Notes: generated by a model from the sequence alone, not told the origin. DNA of 64,000 bases from Acanthornis magna (GCA_036785705.1 JAWUZG010000018.1:9397501-9461500), one strand, 5' to 3'. Positions 38,705 to 51,388 are shown, counted from the first letter of the stretch. Program-made: numbers and translations.

Positions 38705-41700
38705 TGTGGCTGTGGGAATGTTTTACACAAGATATGAAATTACTTGTAAAGTATTTTGACAGAGATTCCAGATTTGTGAGTGTGTCTTAAGTTCTATATG
38801 ACACCATCTAGAATAGAAAGAAAAGTAAATTACTTTTTTCTATTATATATGCAAGTGTACAACTAAGGAATGACAAAAATTAACTTTGCCTTTTGGGATT
38901 AAGTAAGAGAATTAATCTTTTACTTACCATGAGACAGCATTACAGAGCTGAAGGGCACAGAAGTATTAAATGTGTTAGGCAATAATTGCAAGCTAGAAAT
39001 CATGTTGAAGAATATCCATACACACATCATTTTCTGTTTTAAAACTTACCTTGGTGCAAGCTACACCTAACTAATACAAACACATAAGATCTTTAAATCC
39101 ACACATAATAAATGGAGCACTTGGGTTTCATCTCTTTGGATTTATACACAATCCAAATGCAACAATCTGGTGCTCTCTGCACCTGTTCCATAAAAACACA
39201 GCTCTTAGAACAAGTTGCCCACAATTCATTGTTTTCATATTACATGCCAGAGTTGAAACTAATGAAACAAACCCTCCCCATTTTCGAATGGAGTACATAT
39301 CATGGCTAATCTCCTAGGATGCATTATAACAGACAATGGTCTAACTTTGGCAATAAACTAACGCAATTTATTTTGGGCTTTATGAAGAAAAAAGCTTTGA
39401 AACTTTGGCACTTCAGATTAAAAGACCTGGGGTTGAACATAGTTTATACAGAGAGAGAAGAACAGGTTTTATAGCCAGCTGCTGGCAAACCAGGGCAGTA
39501 GAGGCCAAACCAGCTGACAGTCAATGCCAAAACATAGAGCCAGTTTCTACTGAACAGCAGCAGGGTGGGAGACAGCATCCTGAGGAGCAGTGAGGTCAAA
39601 AGTGATCCTGCCACAAGCACCACGGTGCCCTAAGCTCGCCCTCACTCAGCCACACCAGCTGTGACTGGGGTGCAGAGGCAAGGAGGGCTGCATGTGGGCA
39701 AGGAAATCACTGCAGCATCTGTTTCCTTCCTGATTTTGATCCCATTTGCAGTTTGATAAGAGAACTGCCAAGCTGCAGTCTCACAGCATTCTATATGTAT
39801 CAATCAAAAGGAAAAAAACTGTCAAAAATGAATGCTGTAACGAATTCATCAAGAAAATAAAGGCCACATAGAAGCAGCTTAATGTCACAAGTGTGCACTT
39901 TTAAAGCCTTTGTTTCAAGTTTACAAGTTTGGTCTTATTAAAACAAAACTCTCTTACTTTTTTCCAGTCAATGCAATTTCTAGATGAGATGAAGCATAAG
40001 CAAACAAAAAGTCTATGGTGGAGTGATTTGCCAGCTCAGTCCGTGCTCCATGAGCACTCCTGAATTTCTCAGAGCCAGGAAGCTCTCGCACAGCAGCATC
40101 CATGGACAACATCCTGACTCTGGTGGTGCCCAGGACTCCCTGGCAGGCCAACAGACAATGACTGACTGTGGTTATTCATGTCAGTTCTCTGTTTGACCCC
40201 AGCCACTGGACATACCCTGGGCAAGAGTACTTGCATCACTGGCAAGTCCAGCACGCCAGGGGCACTCCAGATCACCTCCTCTGCAAGAACAGCCATCATA
40301 AGCAAACCCTTTGGTTTCTGGATTGCTAGTCCAGCTCACTATAGAATGATGAGTGCTTCAAGTCTTGCTCTGCAAGGCATTTCATGGCTGGGGACCAACA
40401 TTGACAAATTTCCAGAGAAACCACCATGGCCAACAGTCACACAATGAAGCCTACACAGTAAAATCAAAACTGACTGTGGAGGGAAGAGTTTTAGGGCTTT
40501 CCTGAGAACCACTCCTGAAGATCTAATAAAAATTAGAAAAGTGCTTGACCCCCTTTTATCTCCAATGCAAAGCATATTTCTTCATTTACATATATATTTG
40601 CATATCACACTATATGTCATTATTGGAAACAAATCAGCAAAACAATCCCACATTATTCTAATATGCACATTTCTTTCTCTGTCAAGTGGATAATTAAAAA
40701 ATCAAAAAGACAGATGAGAAGTCATGCTTTGTTTATTACCTTCACGATAAGATTTTCAGATACTGTGGTGGTAAACTTATTTTGAATAGCAAGCATTTAC
40801 TAGATCCTATTATTCTACAATTTCTCTGGAAGATTTCTTGTCACCTTGGAAATGATATGTTTGTTTCTGGAAAGAAAAATTAGCTTTATTCAGAGGTCTA
40901 AGTAATTCAGATATATGGCAAGCAGCAACTAAAACAAAAGTCTAATATCAACATCCCCCAAAGTAGATTTTATGACTGTTAAATATACATGTTGCAAAAG
41001 ATTAGATTTACTGTTTTGCTTATATTGTGTTAGTCATTTATAAGATTTGGCAACTGAAAAACATAAACTTATTTTATGGTCTTTCATCCTTTCTCAAAAA
41101 GATTGCAGGCTCCTAGTAAGGCAAATTCAACACAAGGGTTTCTGGGATATAGGCACTGCACATACAAAGGTAGTATTTCTGATGGATAACATTCTTTAAA
41201 GGTCTTTTCATGATCCATTAATTTATGAATTACACAGCAGAGTAGGCATTGTCAAGGGCTTAATTTCAGTTATATGTTGATCTTTTTCCCTTGAAGCAGC
41301 TTTTATCCCAAAAGTAAGTAGGACTAAAAATAACATGTTCCCTTAGACTGACTCTGACAGGTCTTATCATAGAATTAACTGTTTTATTCTTTACTTATCA
41401 AAAGATGGGCAGTTGAGCCATCCTTATCTATATATAGGAGTACACACACAAAAAAACCCAAAATAGAAAAGAATAGTTCTAAGGCATGCTTCATTCACAG
41501 CACAGTTACAAAAGCAATGCAATTGCCATGGAATAAAATTTTCAATAAGGAATGAAGTATACAAACTAATAGTGCACAAAGATTAAGATTAAAAAAACAA
41601 CTTGATACAGCTTTTTGACAATGTACTGGCAAACTGACTTCCTGGGAACCAGATTTCCAGAAAGGTAGGCTACCTTCACCTTGCCAAACCTAATCCAATC

Positions 41701-43869
41701 CAGGTAAACCAGAAGTAAGTTACTACAGACAGGTTATTTACAGGTTGTTGAGAAATTAGTCCAAAGGCCCACTTTACTTGAAAAGAACATTTATGCTTTT
41801 ACTCATGGCTCAAAAAAGGGACCAAACAGTGATGAGTATAATTATGGAAGTATTCTTTCTCCCTAAGTGCTGTTCCCCCCAAGGACTGAAGCACAGGTAA
41901 ATTTCATAAGCCATGGTAACGCAATTTTATAGATAATACCTCAGTGTTCTGAGCTGTTATTTATTTCTCGTTTCTCTCCTCTCTCTTTTTCTTACAGCAA
42001 TTAAAGAAAAAAAAAACAAACCTAAAAATACAAAGAAAACACAAAAGCCCTCAAAAATGAGAGAGAGAATCTGTTAGCAAGCTAAAGAAGTGGTGATAAA
42101 ATTCTGACCTCAGGAGTTTTTGACCCAAGCAGCAACTGTAAGCATTGCTACTAAGCAGAATTTGTCCAGGTGCTTGCAGCACAGTATTTCAAGCAATCCA
42201 GATTAGCTCCAATTAAGAGATCTGTTTTTTACTGACAGGGTGTGGCAATATGTAAGAAACTCACGGTATCCTGAGAGGGAGTTTCTTAACTTCCTTCTCA
42301 TTACATTCAATGGTTTCTGTTTCACAATGAAAAAGTGTGAAAAAACACTGACAATATTTACATTCAAATGTCTCCTGCAAATAATTATGGTCTTTAGTGT
42401 CAGCTAAGATGAAACTAACATAAACTTTAATATGACCACAATCTTTTTAATTCTGAAAGAGCAGAACCCTCTTCTTCCACACATTACCCTAGAGGCGTTA
42501 CCTGACGATGTGTAGTCAGATCTTGGTTTCTTGAAGTTCCCACAACATTTTCAGGCATTGCAGTTGATGGTAATGTTCTTGCCATAAGCATAATTATAAT
42601 CAAGAGATGAGATACTCATTGAACCATTAATTGAAGTATAGTTATTATTTTTTTTAGTAAAACTAACAAAACAAAGACCATGGTTTTGTTCAGAATCAAA
42701 CCCAAACATAGCTGTTAGTTCCACAGTGTTGTGGTTTGGCTCTCCAAAGCGGTTTCTTCACATGTCAGTAAATCTGTGACAGGTTGGGAAAAAAAAGAAG
42801 ATTAATTATGAGGGCAAAATTGTCTGAAGTCCAAAAAATCATGTAATTTTCTTGAAACAAGCATAAACATGATAAATGGGAAAAAGCTGCTTAAGCAGAC
42901 CTGGAAACATTTCAAATGGATATCATGGATTCTGAGCTACCTCCAAAAATATCCAGTCATCAGTATACAACTGAACCAAATGCAGTCACTACAGGTCTTA
43001 TTTTATCAGCTTATAAGACAGACTCATTTCTTATACACATGTTTTCAGTCCCCATTCACCAATTCAAAACTGATCTAATGAAATTATTTCAAAATTCTAT
43101 TTTGTAATTCAGTTACAAGATCAACTTATTACTGCTTAACAATGCCTTAGTCTTCAGCTGAGCATAGTAATAGACTGTGTGTGCATTCTTAGACTACAAG
43201 CACACACGAGGAAAAAAAGTCTTTAAAACCTCTGTGAAATGGAGTTGTTTGATCTAATGATTTCTGCCTTGTGTTGGCAATGGGCTACTGGACTGCACAC
43301 AAATTCATCTCCACTGACATGTGGTAACCCATTAAGCCACTGTAACTCAATTTCATGTCTGACTACATAGAGAGAATTGAACTGATAGAGTTTGAATAAA
43401 GTTTCATGTTGTCAAGGTGACTACAATCTTCCTAAGGTAATAGACACTTTTCCAAAATGGAGAACAGATTGAGCATTTCTCTGCTTAAAGGCTTTATACA
43501 CACATAAATGTTAAACTGCCCATTTTAACAATACCAAGATAGTCAAAATGGTACATCTGGTATAACGTATCGCAGTAATGCTGATATGAGCATAGCCATT
43601 CTGGCATAGTTGCTTCTATACAGATGAAGAACTACTTCATAATTAGGTATCTTCAGCCCTGTGTAATTATATCCAACTTTACAAACAAAAGCAGTTGTCA
43701 AATAGTTGGACCAGCACAGAAAAACACCCCTAATTGTTAATGAAGCAAGATCATTTTTAGATCCCTCTGTGGTAATTTTCAGGTAGCAGGTAATCTAGGT
43801 TTCTCAGCCATAGCCCAATGCACTTAGGAGTCTCTTTGTGTGTAAGGAAGGTACAGATGAGAAGCTGTT

Positions 43870-44823
43870 TCACTTGCAGATAGCAGGCAGAATTGTGCTG
43901 CTACAAATGCAGGAAAAACACGTGGAAGGTAACAGAGAAAAGTCAGCTAAGAGGCTTTGTCTGAACTCCAAAATACACAAATGAGTCACCTCCATGGAGC
44001 ATATTATAACGACATGAACTAACTCTACAAGAAAGTGCTGACCTAGTGTGGGAAACAAGAATTGCCTCATACTTGATTGCTGAAATTCTAGTTGTTTCAA
44101 GAATTGCATTTTGACAGCTTAAGTTTTTGTCTGCATTGAAAGAGCCAACTTGTTTTTGTTGTTCTAAAACTAAGTCCAGATAGTTATTTTGAACAATAAA
44201 CTTAAAACAGTCCACAATTTGCTGAAAATACGTGGGAAAGCACATTCACACTGCTGTTCTTTTCTTCTAGAATGACATCTGGTGTTTGTATGGTTTGAAG
44301 GTACACATCTGTTTGAAGACTGAGGGCCTGCACGTTGCTAACATAACATGTAGGACTTTTAAAGTGGTGCAGTATTGTATCACCAGCCATTGGCTCTAGT
44401 GCTACTGATAATTGCTTTTGAAATAATCCAGTGCAACAGACATTGAGGCCATCAATATTTTTCCCATTATCACAAAGTAGAGACCGTTTGGATAATGACC
44501 ACTGCCCCAGAAGAGCAATGACAGACTTCCGTGCCATCACGCTTTGTCCAGAAGGATTGCGTGCACTGTACATCATTTGGGGCTTTAAACAGCAGCAGGA
44601 TCAGGATTACCAGCACACTGTTCACCCAGAAACCACTGGCAAGCACTGTAGTTGAAGGACTGGGCCTTTTCCAGCTGCTAAGTCTTCCTCTTCTCCACAT
44701 GGAGCAGAGACAAATTCCAGATGGAGGAAGCAACAGAAAATCCACTAGGCACTTTGATGAAGAGAGGTGAACCAGCTGGGGTTTCAGAGCCAAGCAAAGA
44801 GAAAGGGGTAGGATGGCCACCAC
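43870..44823 (-). pseudogene. Cluster of overlapping minus-strand frames, possible decayed coding sequence
   Basis: Three sizeable minus-strand frames follow one another in different registers: 44470-44823 (117 codons), 44202-44576 (124 codons) and 43943-44245 (100 codons). The first has a strongly hydrophobic stretch (VLVILILLLF) followed by Cys-bearing hydrophilic sequence, as a membrane protein or an old viral membrane gene might. The others are rich in Gln, Val and Ser with several NxS/T-like sites. I do not recognise the family, and no LTR lies beside it. It could be a decayed gene with frameshifts, an old viral relic, or chance in a stop-poor stretch. The peptide has deliberately not been joined across the shifts. 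Confidence 0.22.
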
Positions 44824-44975
44824 CAGCTATAGACCACACACATGTCAACGCTAAGCTGCATCCAAGGTTTCTCTTTAAAAAATGCACTTTCCATTTCCCT
44901 CCCAGGGCATCTACTGGTGCATGATGTCTTATATAAGTGTGGGAAGACTAGCAGAGAGTACTTGGTCATACCTAC

Positions 44976-44998
44976 AGGTCTGAAGATTTTCTGGCAGC
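44976..44998 (-). CDS. Tentative 23 nt exon of the unrecognised minus-strand gene
   Basis: On minus a pyrimidine-rich tract ending CCCACTGTTAG precedes GCTGCCAGAAAATCTTCAGA, and a GTAGGT donor follows. Read from the first base it codes AARKSSD plus two bases of a codon. This is the phase needed to join the exon at 45324-45391 (ends on a whole codon) to the exon at 17691-17796 (starts with one base). The exon is very short and its donor is only fair, so it is the weakest link of the model. Confidence 0.18.
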
Positions 44999-45323
44999 CT
45001 AACAGTGGGCAGGTAGCAGAAACAGCATCAGAGTCATGATAAGGTAGATTAACTTCATTCTCTTAAGGAGGTATGTGAAGTTTAGATTGGAGGTTGAAGA
45101 AGTAAGAACACCTCTTTTGACATCATGAGGAATTCTGATGAAGTTCTTCCCATCTCCAAAGAGGACAGGAAGGAATTGCCCAAGAGTAGCCAAGACCCGT
45201 AACAGACTAAAACACAGATTCATTCAACTCACACTCAGGAACTGTCCTTCAATAGGATTTTATACTTAAATTTCAAACAGGATGCAACATGAGAGCTGGA
45301 CACATCAGCCACTTAAAACTTAC

Positions 45324-45391
45324 CTTTTTAACTTCTGTCAAAGGGTGGAAAAAAGGGAGAGCTGGCTGTTCTTCTCGTCTGGGTCGATCAT
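45324..45391 (-). CDS. Candidate internal exon, unrecognised gene
   Basis: The minus strand shows an acceptor (ATTATCCCCTTAG), 68 nt, and a near-perfect donor (AAAAAG followed by GTAAGT). Two of three frames contain stops. The remaining one starts with two bases of a codon, then gives DRPRREEQPALPFFHPLTEV followed by KK, and ends on a whole codon. The basic, acidic and Pro-rich composition is protein-like. The phase fits the block at 55028-55058, which ends with one base: joining them creates a single Asp codon. No stop or frameshift is seen. I do not recognise the protein. Confidence 0.38.
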
Positions 45392-46144
45392 CTAAGGGGA
45401 TAATTTAGTCTCTGTGATATCTAAATCATGGCCTATTTATTTTAAATTCCAATAAAGGGCTAACAGTGCTAATTACAGTAGCAGGGATAGTGATGTGGCT
45501 ATTCAAACACAAAGAACTTGGCAGAGACCAAACTCCACTTTCACATAGGTCAGCAAAAAAAAAAGAGTGCGCTGCACTTTGTCACATCTCATTTGGATTG
45601 CTTTCAAAATGCTGAGCTAGAGGCAAAAGATACCACAGTTCATTTCCAATTCCACATCTAATCCTCTCACCTTTAATTTATTTTAAAAGTTTAATCATAA
45701 GTTCATAAAGCTCAGATATCAATTTTTTAATAAAAAAAAAATTAAGTACCTGCAGGTAAGGTTTTTAGGAACTCATGGTTGGCCTAAGTTTCATTATGAA
45801 CAGGGACTCTCACAGTTCACCTTTGTGCAAATGCTACTGTGATAAAATGTAACTTTCATTCCCTCCCTGTTGCTTCAGGGATGTGTCATTTACAGAAAAT
45901 AAATAGAAGACTTCTATCGCAAAGAAACCATGCTCCACTCAAGGGTCAGTGAAAAGCTGCACCGTGCTCTGGAGTTTCTGGCAGCATAGTAATAACTTTT
46001 CTGCAGAAATTGTCACTAACTGCTAAAAACCTTAGTATGAATAGTAAAAGTACTTGAGATATTCTTAGTATACAAATAATGTAATATTTGCAAATAGAGA
46101 AACCTTACTAAATTTATGGGTTTTAATTTACTGTTAATTGACGA
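45392..46144. other. Unassigned stretch, possible intron
   Basis: AT-rich, with an A9 run near 45732. Nothing recognised. Confidence 0.4.
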
Positions 46145-47195
46145 ACATTTTATTAATAGTTCTTTAAAGATGTCAGCCAGCTTTGGAATGCTGATTGCTA
46201 TAGTGTTCTTGGATTTCCAGAAGTCAAAGTGTTTTGACAGGATCTCCCTCTAAAGGTTCTTCAAGAAACTAAGTTATCTGAAGGATGAAAATTCTTTAGT
46301 AGAGAAATGGAGCATAGTAAAAATTGTTTTCATCATGGGAGAGAAGTGATCAAATATCTGCACTAAAACTTGTTCTCTTCAATATATTCATAAATGATCT
46401 GGAAAAGGGAATTAATAATGAGATGGTAAAGTTTGCTGATGATATAAATTACTCAAAACAGTCAATACCTCAACAGGTGTCATTATACTGAACACTGAGG
46501 GATTCAGCAACAAAAAAGGTAGACATTATTTAATATCAATACATGCAAAGTAATACACAATGGGAGGGAAGCCTAATTGCACATACACAGGTACAAATAA
46601 CAAATAGATAATTTAGTATTGCTTCAGCAAGGATTTTGGACTCTTTGTTGAGAATTCTCTGAAATATCTGCCCAGTGCTCACTGGCAGACAGAAAATGTA
46701 AACTGAATTAAAAATTATTACGTAAGAATGAAAAGTTAAAAAACAAAATATTACACCATTGCTAAAACCCAGACAGCATCCACATCCCAAACGCTTCACC
46801 TAAGTCTGAATGATCCATGTCCAAAGGTTTTTTAGAAGTAGGAGTGGTGTATGCTAGACAACACAGATGAATAGCAGTATACTATTGTAACTGTATGAGG
46901 GTGGATGAGAATACTTTTCACCTTGAAAAGAAGACGAAAAAGAGGACATAATTGTATATAAAAGTGAAACTAATAAGGAACAATTGTTCACTATTCAACC
47001 TACTATAAGACTTAACAAGTACCAAGGATCACAGTTTAATCAAACAGAAGTATTTTTCCATGCAATTCACAGCCACACTGTATAGTCTATTGTTACAAGA
47101 ATGTTGTGGGTAACAAAAATATAAATGGGTTTAATAAATAATTAGAACGATCTATAGAGAAAGGGTTCAGCAAGGGATCACAAACATATGATGCA
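46145..47195 (+). mobile_element. Old CR1-family LINE with reverse-transcriptase remains
   Basis: Forward-strand order matches CR1 ORF2 and the following region. TTCTTGGATTTCCAGAAGTC at 46208 corresponds to the FLDFQKAF motif. TTCATAAATGATCTGGAA at 46387-46404 reads FINDLE. TTTGCTGATGAT at 46432-46443 reads FADD, the catalytic reverse-transcriptase box. Then come ATGCAAAGTAATACACAATG, a degraded middle, and at 46914-47190 the 3' part with GAAAAGAAGACGAAAAAG and AAATGGGTTTAATAAATAAT. It has numerous indels and no intact frame. It belongs to the same old stratum as the copies at 25.1 and 34.6 kb. Confidence 0.75.
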
Positions 47196-47862
47196 CTTAA
47201 TCTACATTTTAAGTAGTGTGTACAATGTGCACAGCTGGAAAATGGCAAAAGTGTCTGTGCTTGTTCCATTCTCACCCATAGGAAACAGTTAAGAGACTGC
47301 ACTCTGTTCTGATTTAGAGTGGTCGTTCTTGTCCTGTTATTTAGACCCAAAAGCCACAAGTTTCAAGATCTAATTATATCTGCCTTCAAGAAACAACTTC
47401 AATTTTACTTCTATTTTCAGCACCAGGCAGGAAAACCATTAATTCTCTTTAGCAATAAATAGGGGCCGAGCATTGCTGGCACAATGATTAACTCCTTCCT
47501 GCAGCAATTCTGCATATTCTGTACTGCTGCAGCAATCCCTTCTGACTGCAGAACAAACTCCGCTCCCTACTTACTCTTCTTCACTTGGCTGTGTATCCAA
47601 TTGATCTCCCTTCTTTCTTTTAATTATATTTATCATATTGTACTTTCCTGATTCTTGCATATAAAGGAAACTTCTGTGTTCTCTTAGACACGTGACAGAA
47701 TATTACATGTAACCTTTAGACACATTGCATTGTATTTAAAAGCAACATATACAATTCTTTTACATCCTGTAGCACAATTTTATTTTCTCCACTGGTTTTA
47801 ATTCAGCTTTGTTTCCCTGAACATTTCAGAGTGTGAAAAAGCACAAATGATTTCCAGGATGT

Positions 47863-47976
47863 CATATATATATACATATATACATATACATATAAACATA
47901 TACATCCATCCATCCATACATACATACATATATATATATATACACACGTATGTACGCACGCACATACACGTATATA
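47863..47976. repeat. Compound TATA/CATA/CATC microsatellite
   Basis: Runs of ATAT, CATA, three CATC units, four CATA units, (TA)n, then an alternating purine-pyrimidine stretch with several CpGs (ACGTATGTACGCACGCACAT). The strictly alternating end is Z-DNA-prone. It yields a spurious 68-codon minus frame of Tyr/Cys/Val/Met. Confidence 0.93.
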
Positions 47977-49388
47977 TGGGTAAATAATTTTCAACATCAT
48001 ATTCACCAAACTATTTATATCAACAGTTTTATTGATCAGATACTTACATTCATTTTTATGGTTAGGAAAATGAGGTTTTAATTATAAAATCAGTACCTGT
48101 GTGGGTACATGAAGCTGCAGTTCAAAATGGAAGAGCTGAGTGAGGCCCAGCATGCTCAAGCTCTAAGGCAGGGCTGTGCTCAGCACCAAGGAGAAGGAAA
48201 GGTGAGCAAAACCAGCCCTGTCCACTTCTCTCCCCTGAGCAGGCTTAAGAACAAATTAAATTGGAGAAAAAAAACAAGAACTATAGATAATGACTGAGCT
48301 TTTTAATAGAGTTTATATGCTTCACTTCCACAGCATTTTAATGAAATTTGAATGCCTAATTCTTCTGGGTTATTTTAAAAACCCCAGTCCACATCACCAG
48401 ATGCATAAACTATGACTGAATGCTTTCTTTTAACATTTCCTAGTCACAGGGCAGAAGAACCACATTCTGCATGAATTATAAACTGCATTTACAACAACCA
48501 AGTGAAGTGCAGGAAGGTCTGGATTAACACAAAATACACTGGATGATTTGTAAGAGCTGCAGTTCCCGACTGGCCTTCAGAACACAGAAGGCAAATGAAT
48601 AAGCACCAGAAGGCTGTTATCAGAATAAATCAAAAATCCATTTCCAGAAACTTTAAAGCCTTTAAAATACTGACTTTACAGCAATAGAAACAGCAAAACA
48701 ATAAATGCGTATTTAGCTTCTACATCTTTTTGCATCAATGAATTCAAATCTGCTCTGCAAAGCCTGTATAGATATGTTTGTCACAGGGCACAATGGCCAG
48801 GAGGAAGGGTTGGTGGCAGATACCTTGCAGAGCAGCAGTCCTCCAGAGATGCTCCAGGAACACAGGCACTCTGAAGAACATCACCATAATTCAGGCTGAC
48901 CTAGTTCAGTTTACTCACTTTGAATAAACAACCTTAAAAGACAGAGGTTCTCTGACACCTAAGCAAGAAAATGGTTCTTCTAAATTCTGTGTATCCTCTA
49001 GAGTTTGGGTAAAGGAAGGTGATTTTTAGGGCTGGAGGCTGTTCCAACAAGGCCAAATGCAGAAACTAAATAGGGATACCAGGCAGTGCACAAGTCTGAT
49101 GTGTCTTATGCATTATTTTCAGCACATCTATCTTTTGAGAAATTGATTCTGATGGTTTGAATCAATGCTGTGTTAGCATACTCTGCTTCTTCATTTTGAT
49201 AATTAATGGCAAGCTTCTCAAATGTTGGCTGAAAATTTTCCTAGGCAGATTTGGTTTTTTTTTTTAGCTTGGCTTCGTGAGAAAATGAAGCTTGCGTGCA
49301 TCACACCGTCTCTCTGTCATGTTTGTTCAGCTTCAACTGAACTGAACAGCGTAGTCATTTTTTTAAGTAGGAAAATCTTACAACAGAC

Positions 49389-49555
49389 CTGTGCAAAATT
49401 CAGCACATCATGGAAGGCAGCTCCCAAAGTCATTAATTTTGTTGCCAGCAAAGATGAAGAGCAGTCGATTAGGTTCATCTGGTAGCAGCTGCTGACCATG
49501 CTGGACACGTACAGGTTGGCCACCTTGCATGAATGCATCTCCAGAACAGCATCTG
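49389..49555 (-). CDS. Exon-like block, unrecognised
   Basis: On minus an AG acceptor (GGGAATGACCCAG) precedes 167 nt that are open in one frame, with a GCACAG followed by GTCTGT donor at the end. The peptide includes ADAVLEMHSCKVANLYVSSM and continues through NLIDCSSSLLATKLMTLGAA, with regular spacing of hydrophobic residues and third-position C/G use above the local AT-rich background. That makes it one of the more protein-like short frames here. The phase (starts with two bases, ends on a whole codon) does not fit directly next to the exon at 45324-45391. It could be an alternative exon, an exon of another gene, a retrocopy fragment or chance. Confidence 0.25.
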
Positions 49556-50890
49556 CTGGGTCATTCCCAGTTGTTAGGCCAAGCAATGGTAGCTAAAAGC
49601 CATGGAATGAAGAGGAGCTAGGGTCAAGTGGGGCATCTCACCCTGAGGACACGAAGAGATTGGAAGGTACCATGGAACAGGGCACTTCAGCAGGACGAAC
49701 ACAAATGTATTGCACCTCACAGAGGCAAAGCCAGAGCAAACCAGTTCTCATTAGTTCTGCCATTCAGGGAATGATCTGGATCTATTGGGCTTTCCCTTCA
49801 TCTCTCTTAATCCATCTATCTCCAATTTTCCAGATGGACTAGCCTTTGCTTGCAGTTCCTATGTACAAACCCCTGTAGAGTCATGAAGAGCTTGAGAGGG
49901 GTATTCAGTCACCTGGGAGACAATCGGTACAGGATAAGCCCACGATTAAACATTTATGTATCATAAGCTAATGTTACATGTGATGCAAAATGATGACATG
50001 TGAGAAATCATATAATCGATGGTTTATCATAGGTAAGGTGACTTATGCAATAAGCCAATATGTTTATTTACCCCAGTTCCACTTGCACACAACAAATAGC
50101 ACCTGAAAAGGTGTCTCTCAATTGGACATGCAAAAAGAATACATAAGGGCTCATATCAGATGGAGGCTGCCTTTTCTTCACATGCTTAAGAAGAAAACAT
50201 GCTGATGTTGATGAAACAGCAGGTCTCTTTTCACAACTTTGCAGGATGATAATAGGTGTCTGTTGACAGCTTCCCAAATGGAAAGGAGGATCTTTTTGAA
50301 GCACAAGTGTACTTTCACATGTGTGTAACAGAGAGGAGTTTAAGACCAGAGACACCTGCCAGCACAGCCACCAGGCAGAACCCTGGCAGACCTGTTTGCC
50401 TCTTAGGAGATGATGATATGTAGCTTGGCTTCCAGCATCTTCTGACATCCCCTTTCCACCCACTGCCATTTGCAATTCAACAGAACCAAAACAATAAGCA
50501 AATCTATTGTATCCTCCCTCTCTGTATCTCCCTCAATGTTAGTAAAGTTTCTTATTTTTGCTTTGGAGGAGCAGGTTTTTTAAACAAAAGGAGCGCTGCA
50601 GAAGGAAAGCCAGACTCGGAGGCAATGCTGCTGCAAGCACAACAGACCCATTGTTAGCTGCTGCACGCAGTCGGCAAAGCAGCACTCGGGAAGTCTGCAT
50701 GGCAGCTCTGCAACTCTGCCAAGCATCCCGACATCATGGGATGGCATCAGCCCATTTTGAAAAAGGAAACAGCATTTGTAACCTAAAACTCTTACTGCAG
50801 CAAAAGTAAGCTACAATTCAAGATTTAAACCTGCTGTTTTGTATGTGGTTCACCTGTTTACTATTGTTTTCCACAGTGAGCTGGGTTATG

Positions 50891-50951
50891 CAAAAAAACC
50901 CACAAAACCAAAAACCCCCAAAACGCCAAAACAAATAAAACAAAACAAAAA
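50891..50951. repeat. A-rich / (CAAAA)n-like tract
   Basis: Repeated ACAAAACC, CAAAAACC and ACAAAACAAAA words. Low-complexity sequence. Confidence 0.8.
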
Positions 50952-51317
50952 TCTCTCTTGAAGAAATTAAGCTAATAAGAATTCCAAAAAAAGACTCTGA
51001 TTCCTCTACCCCAGGCTCCAGTAATGATAGTGAGTTGTTTATATCAGATATGCCCAAATGATCATAACTATGATCTCAGATATGCCTAGATGTCATAATG
51101 AACAGGAAAGAAAAAAGAGCTCAAAGTCATTGCTACCCTGAAACTTTCTGATCCCCCAGCCAGACAGAAGATAGCAGCTATGTAAAAGAGAGGACTTCCC
51201 TGCAGAGAAGTGGCCCAGTCTCTCCAAGGTTTCATAACCAGCCATGCCTGCCCCTAAGGCCTTGGAGAAAAATTTAATAAAAACATCCAGACTTAACCTA
51301 GAGAATCAGCCTCTCAC

Positions 51318-51388
51318 CTTCTGCAGGCAGCCAGCTGTAGCCCTGACGCATAAGACTGGGGTTTTTCAGTCATTGTCTTAAAGCAGAG
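51318..51388 (-). CDS. Exon-like block, unrecognised
   Basis: The minus strand shows an acceptor (CCCTCAACATGTTCCACATGTTCAG), 71 nt open in only one frame, and a good donor (CAGAAG followed by GTGAGA). The peptide is LCFKTMTEKPQSYASGLQLA followed by ACR and two bases. It holds an in-frame ATG that could be a start. The end phase would fit the start of the exon at 17691-17796. Support is only splice-like flanks plus one open frame, so chance is quite possible. Confidence 0.22.

Larger units (their letters stand above)
35396..43869. other. Unassigned AT-rich stretch
   Basis: The most AT-rich part of the window. Apart from the two short tandem duplications listed separately no repeat was recognised. 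Minus-strand donor-like sites occur near 38572, 38927, 39047 and 42494. The flanking open frames are too short or lack good acceptors. A 42551-42628 minus frame reads as a Asn/Tyr-rich peptide ending NITINCNA, with no independent support. Confidence 0.4.

Noticed and set aside
38928..38947. 20 nt minus-strand micro-exon between CCCTTCAG and GTAAGT
   Set aside because: Good splice words, but too short to judge and not needed by any phase in the exon chain.
42551..42628. Minus frame ending NITINCNA, and an adjacent frame ending in a GTAACG donor
   Set aside because: Two different frames look equally protein-like in AT-rich DNA and neither has a convincing acceptor.
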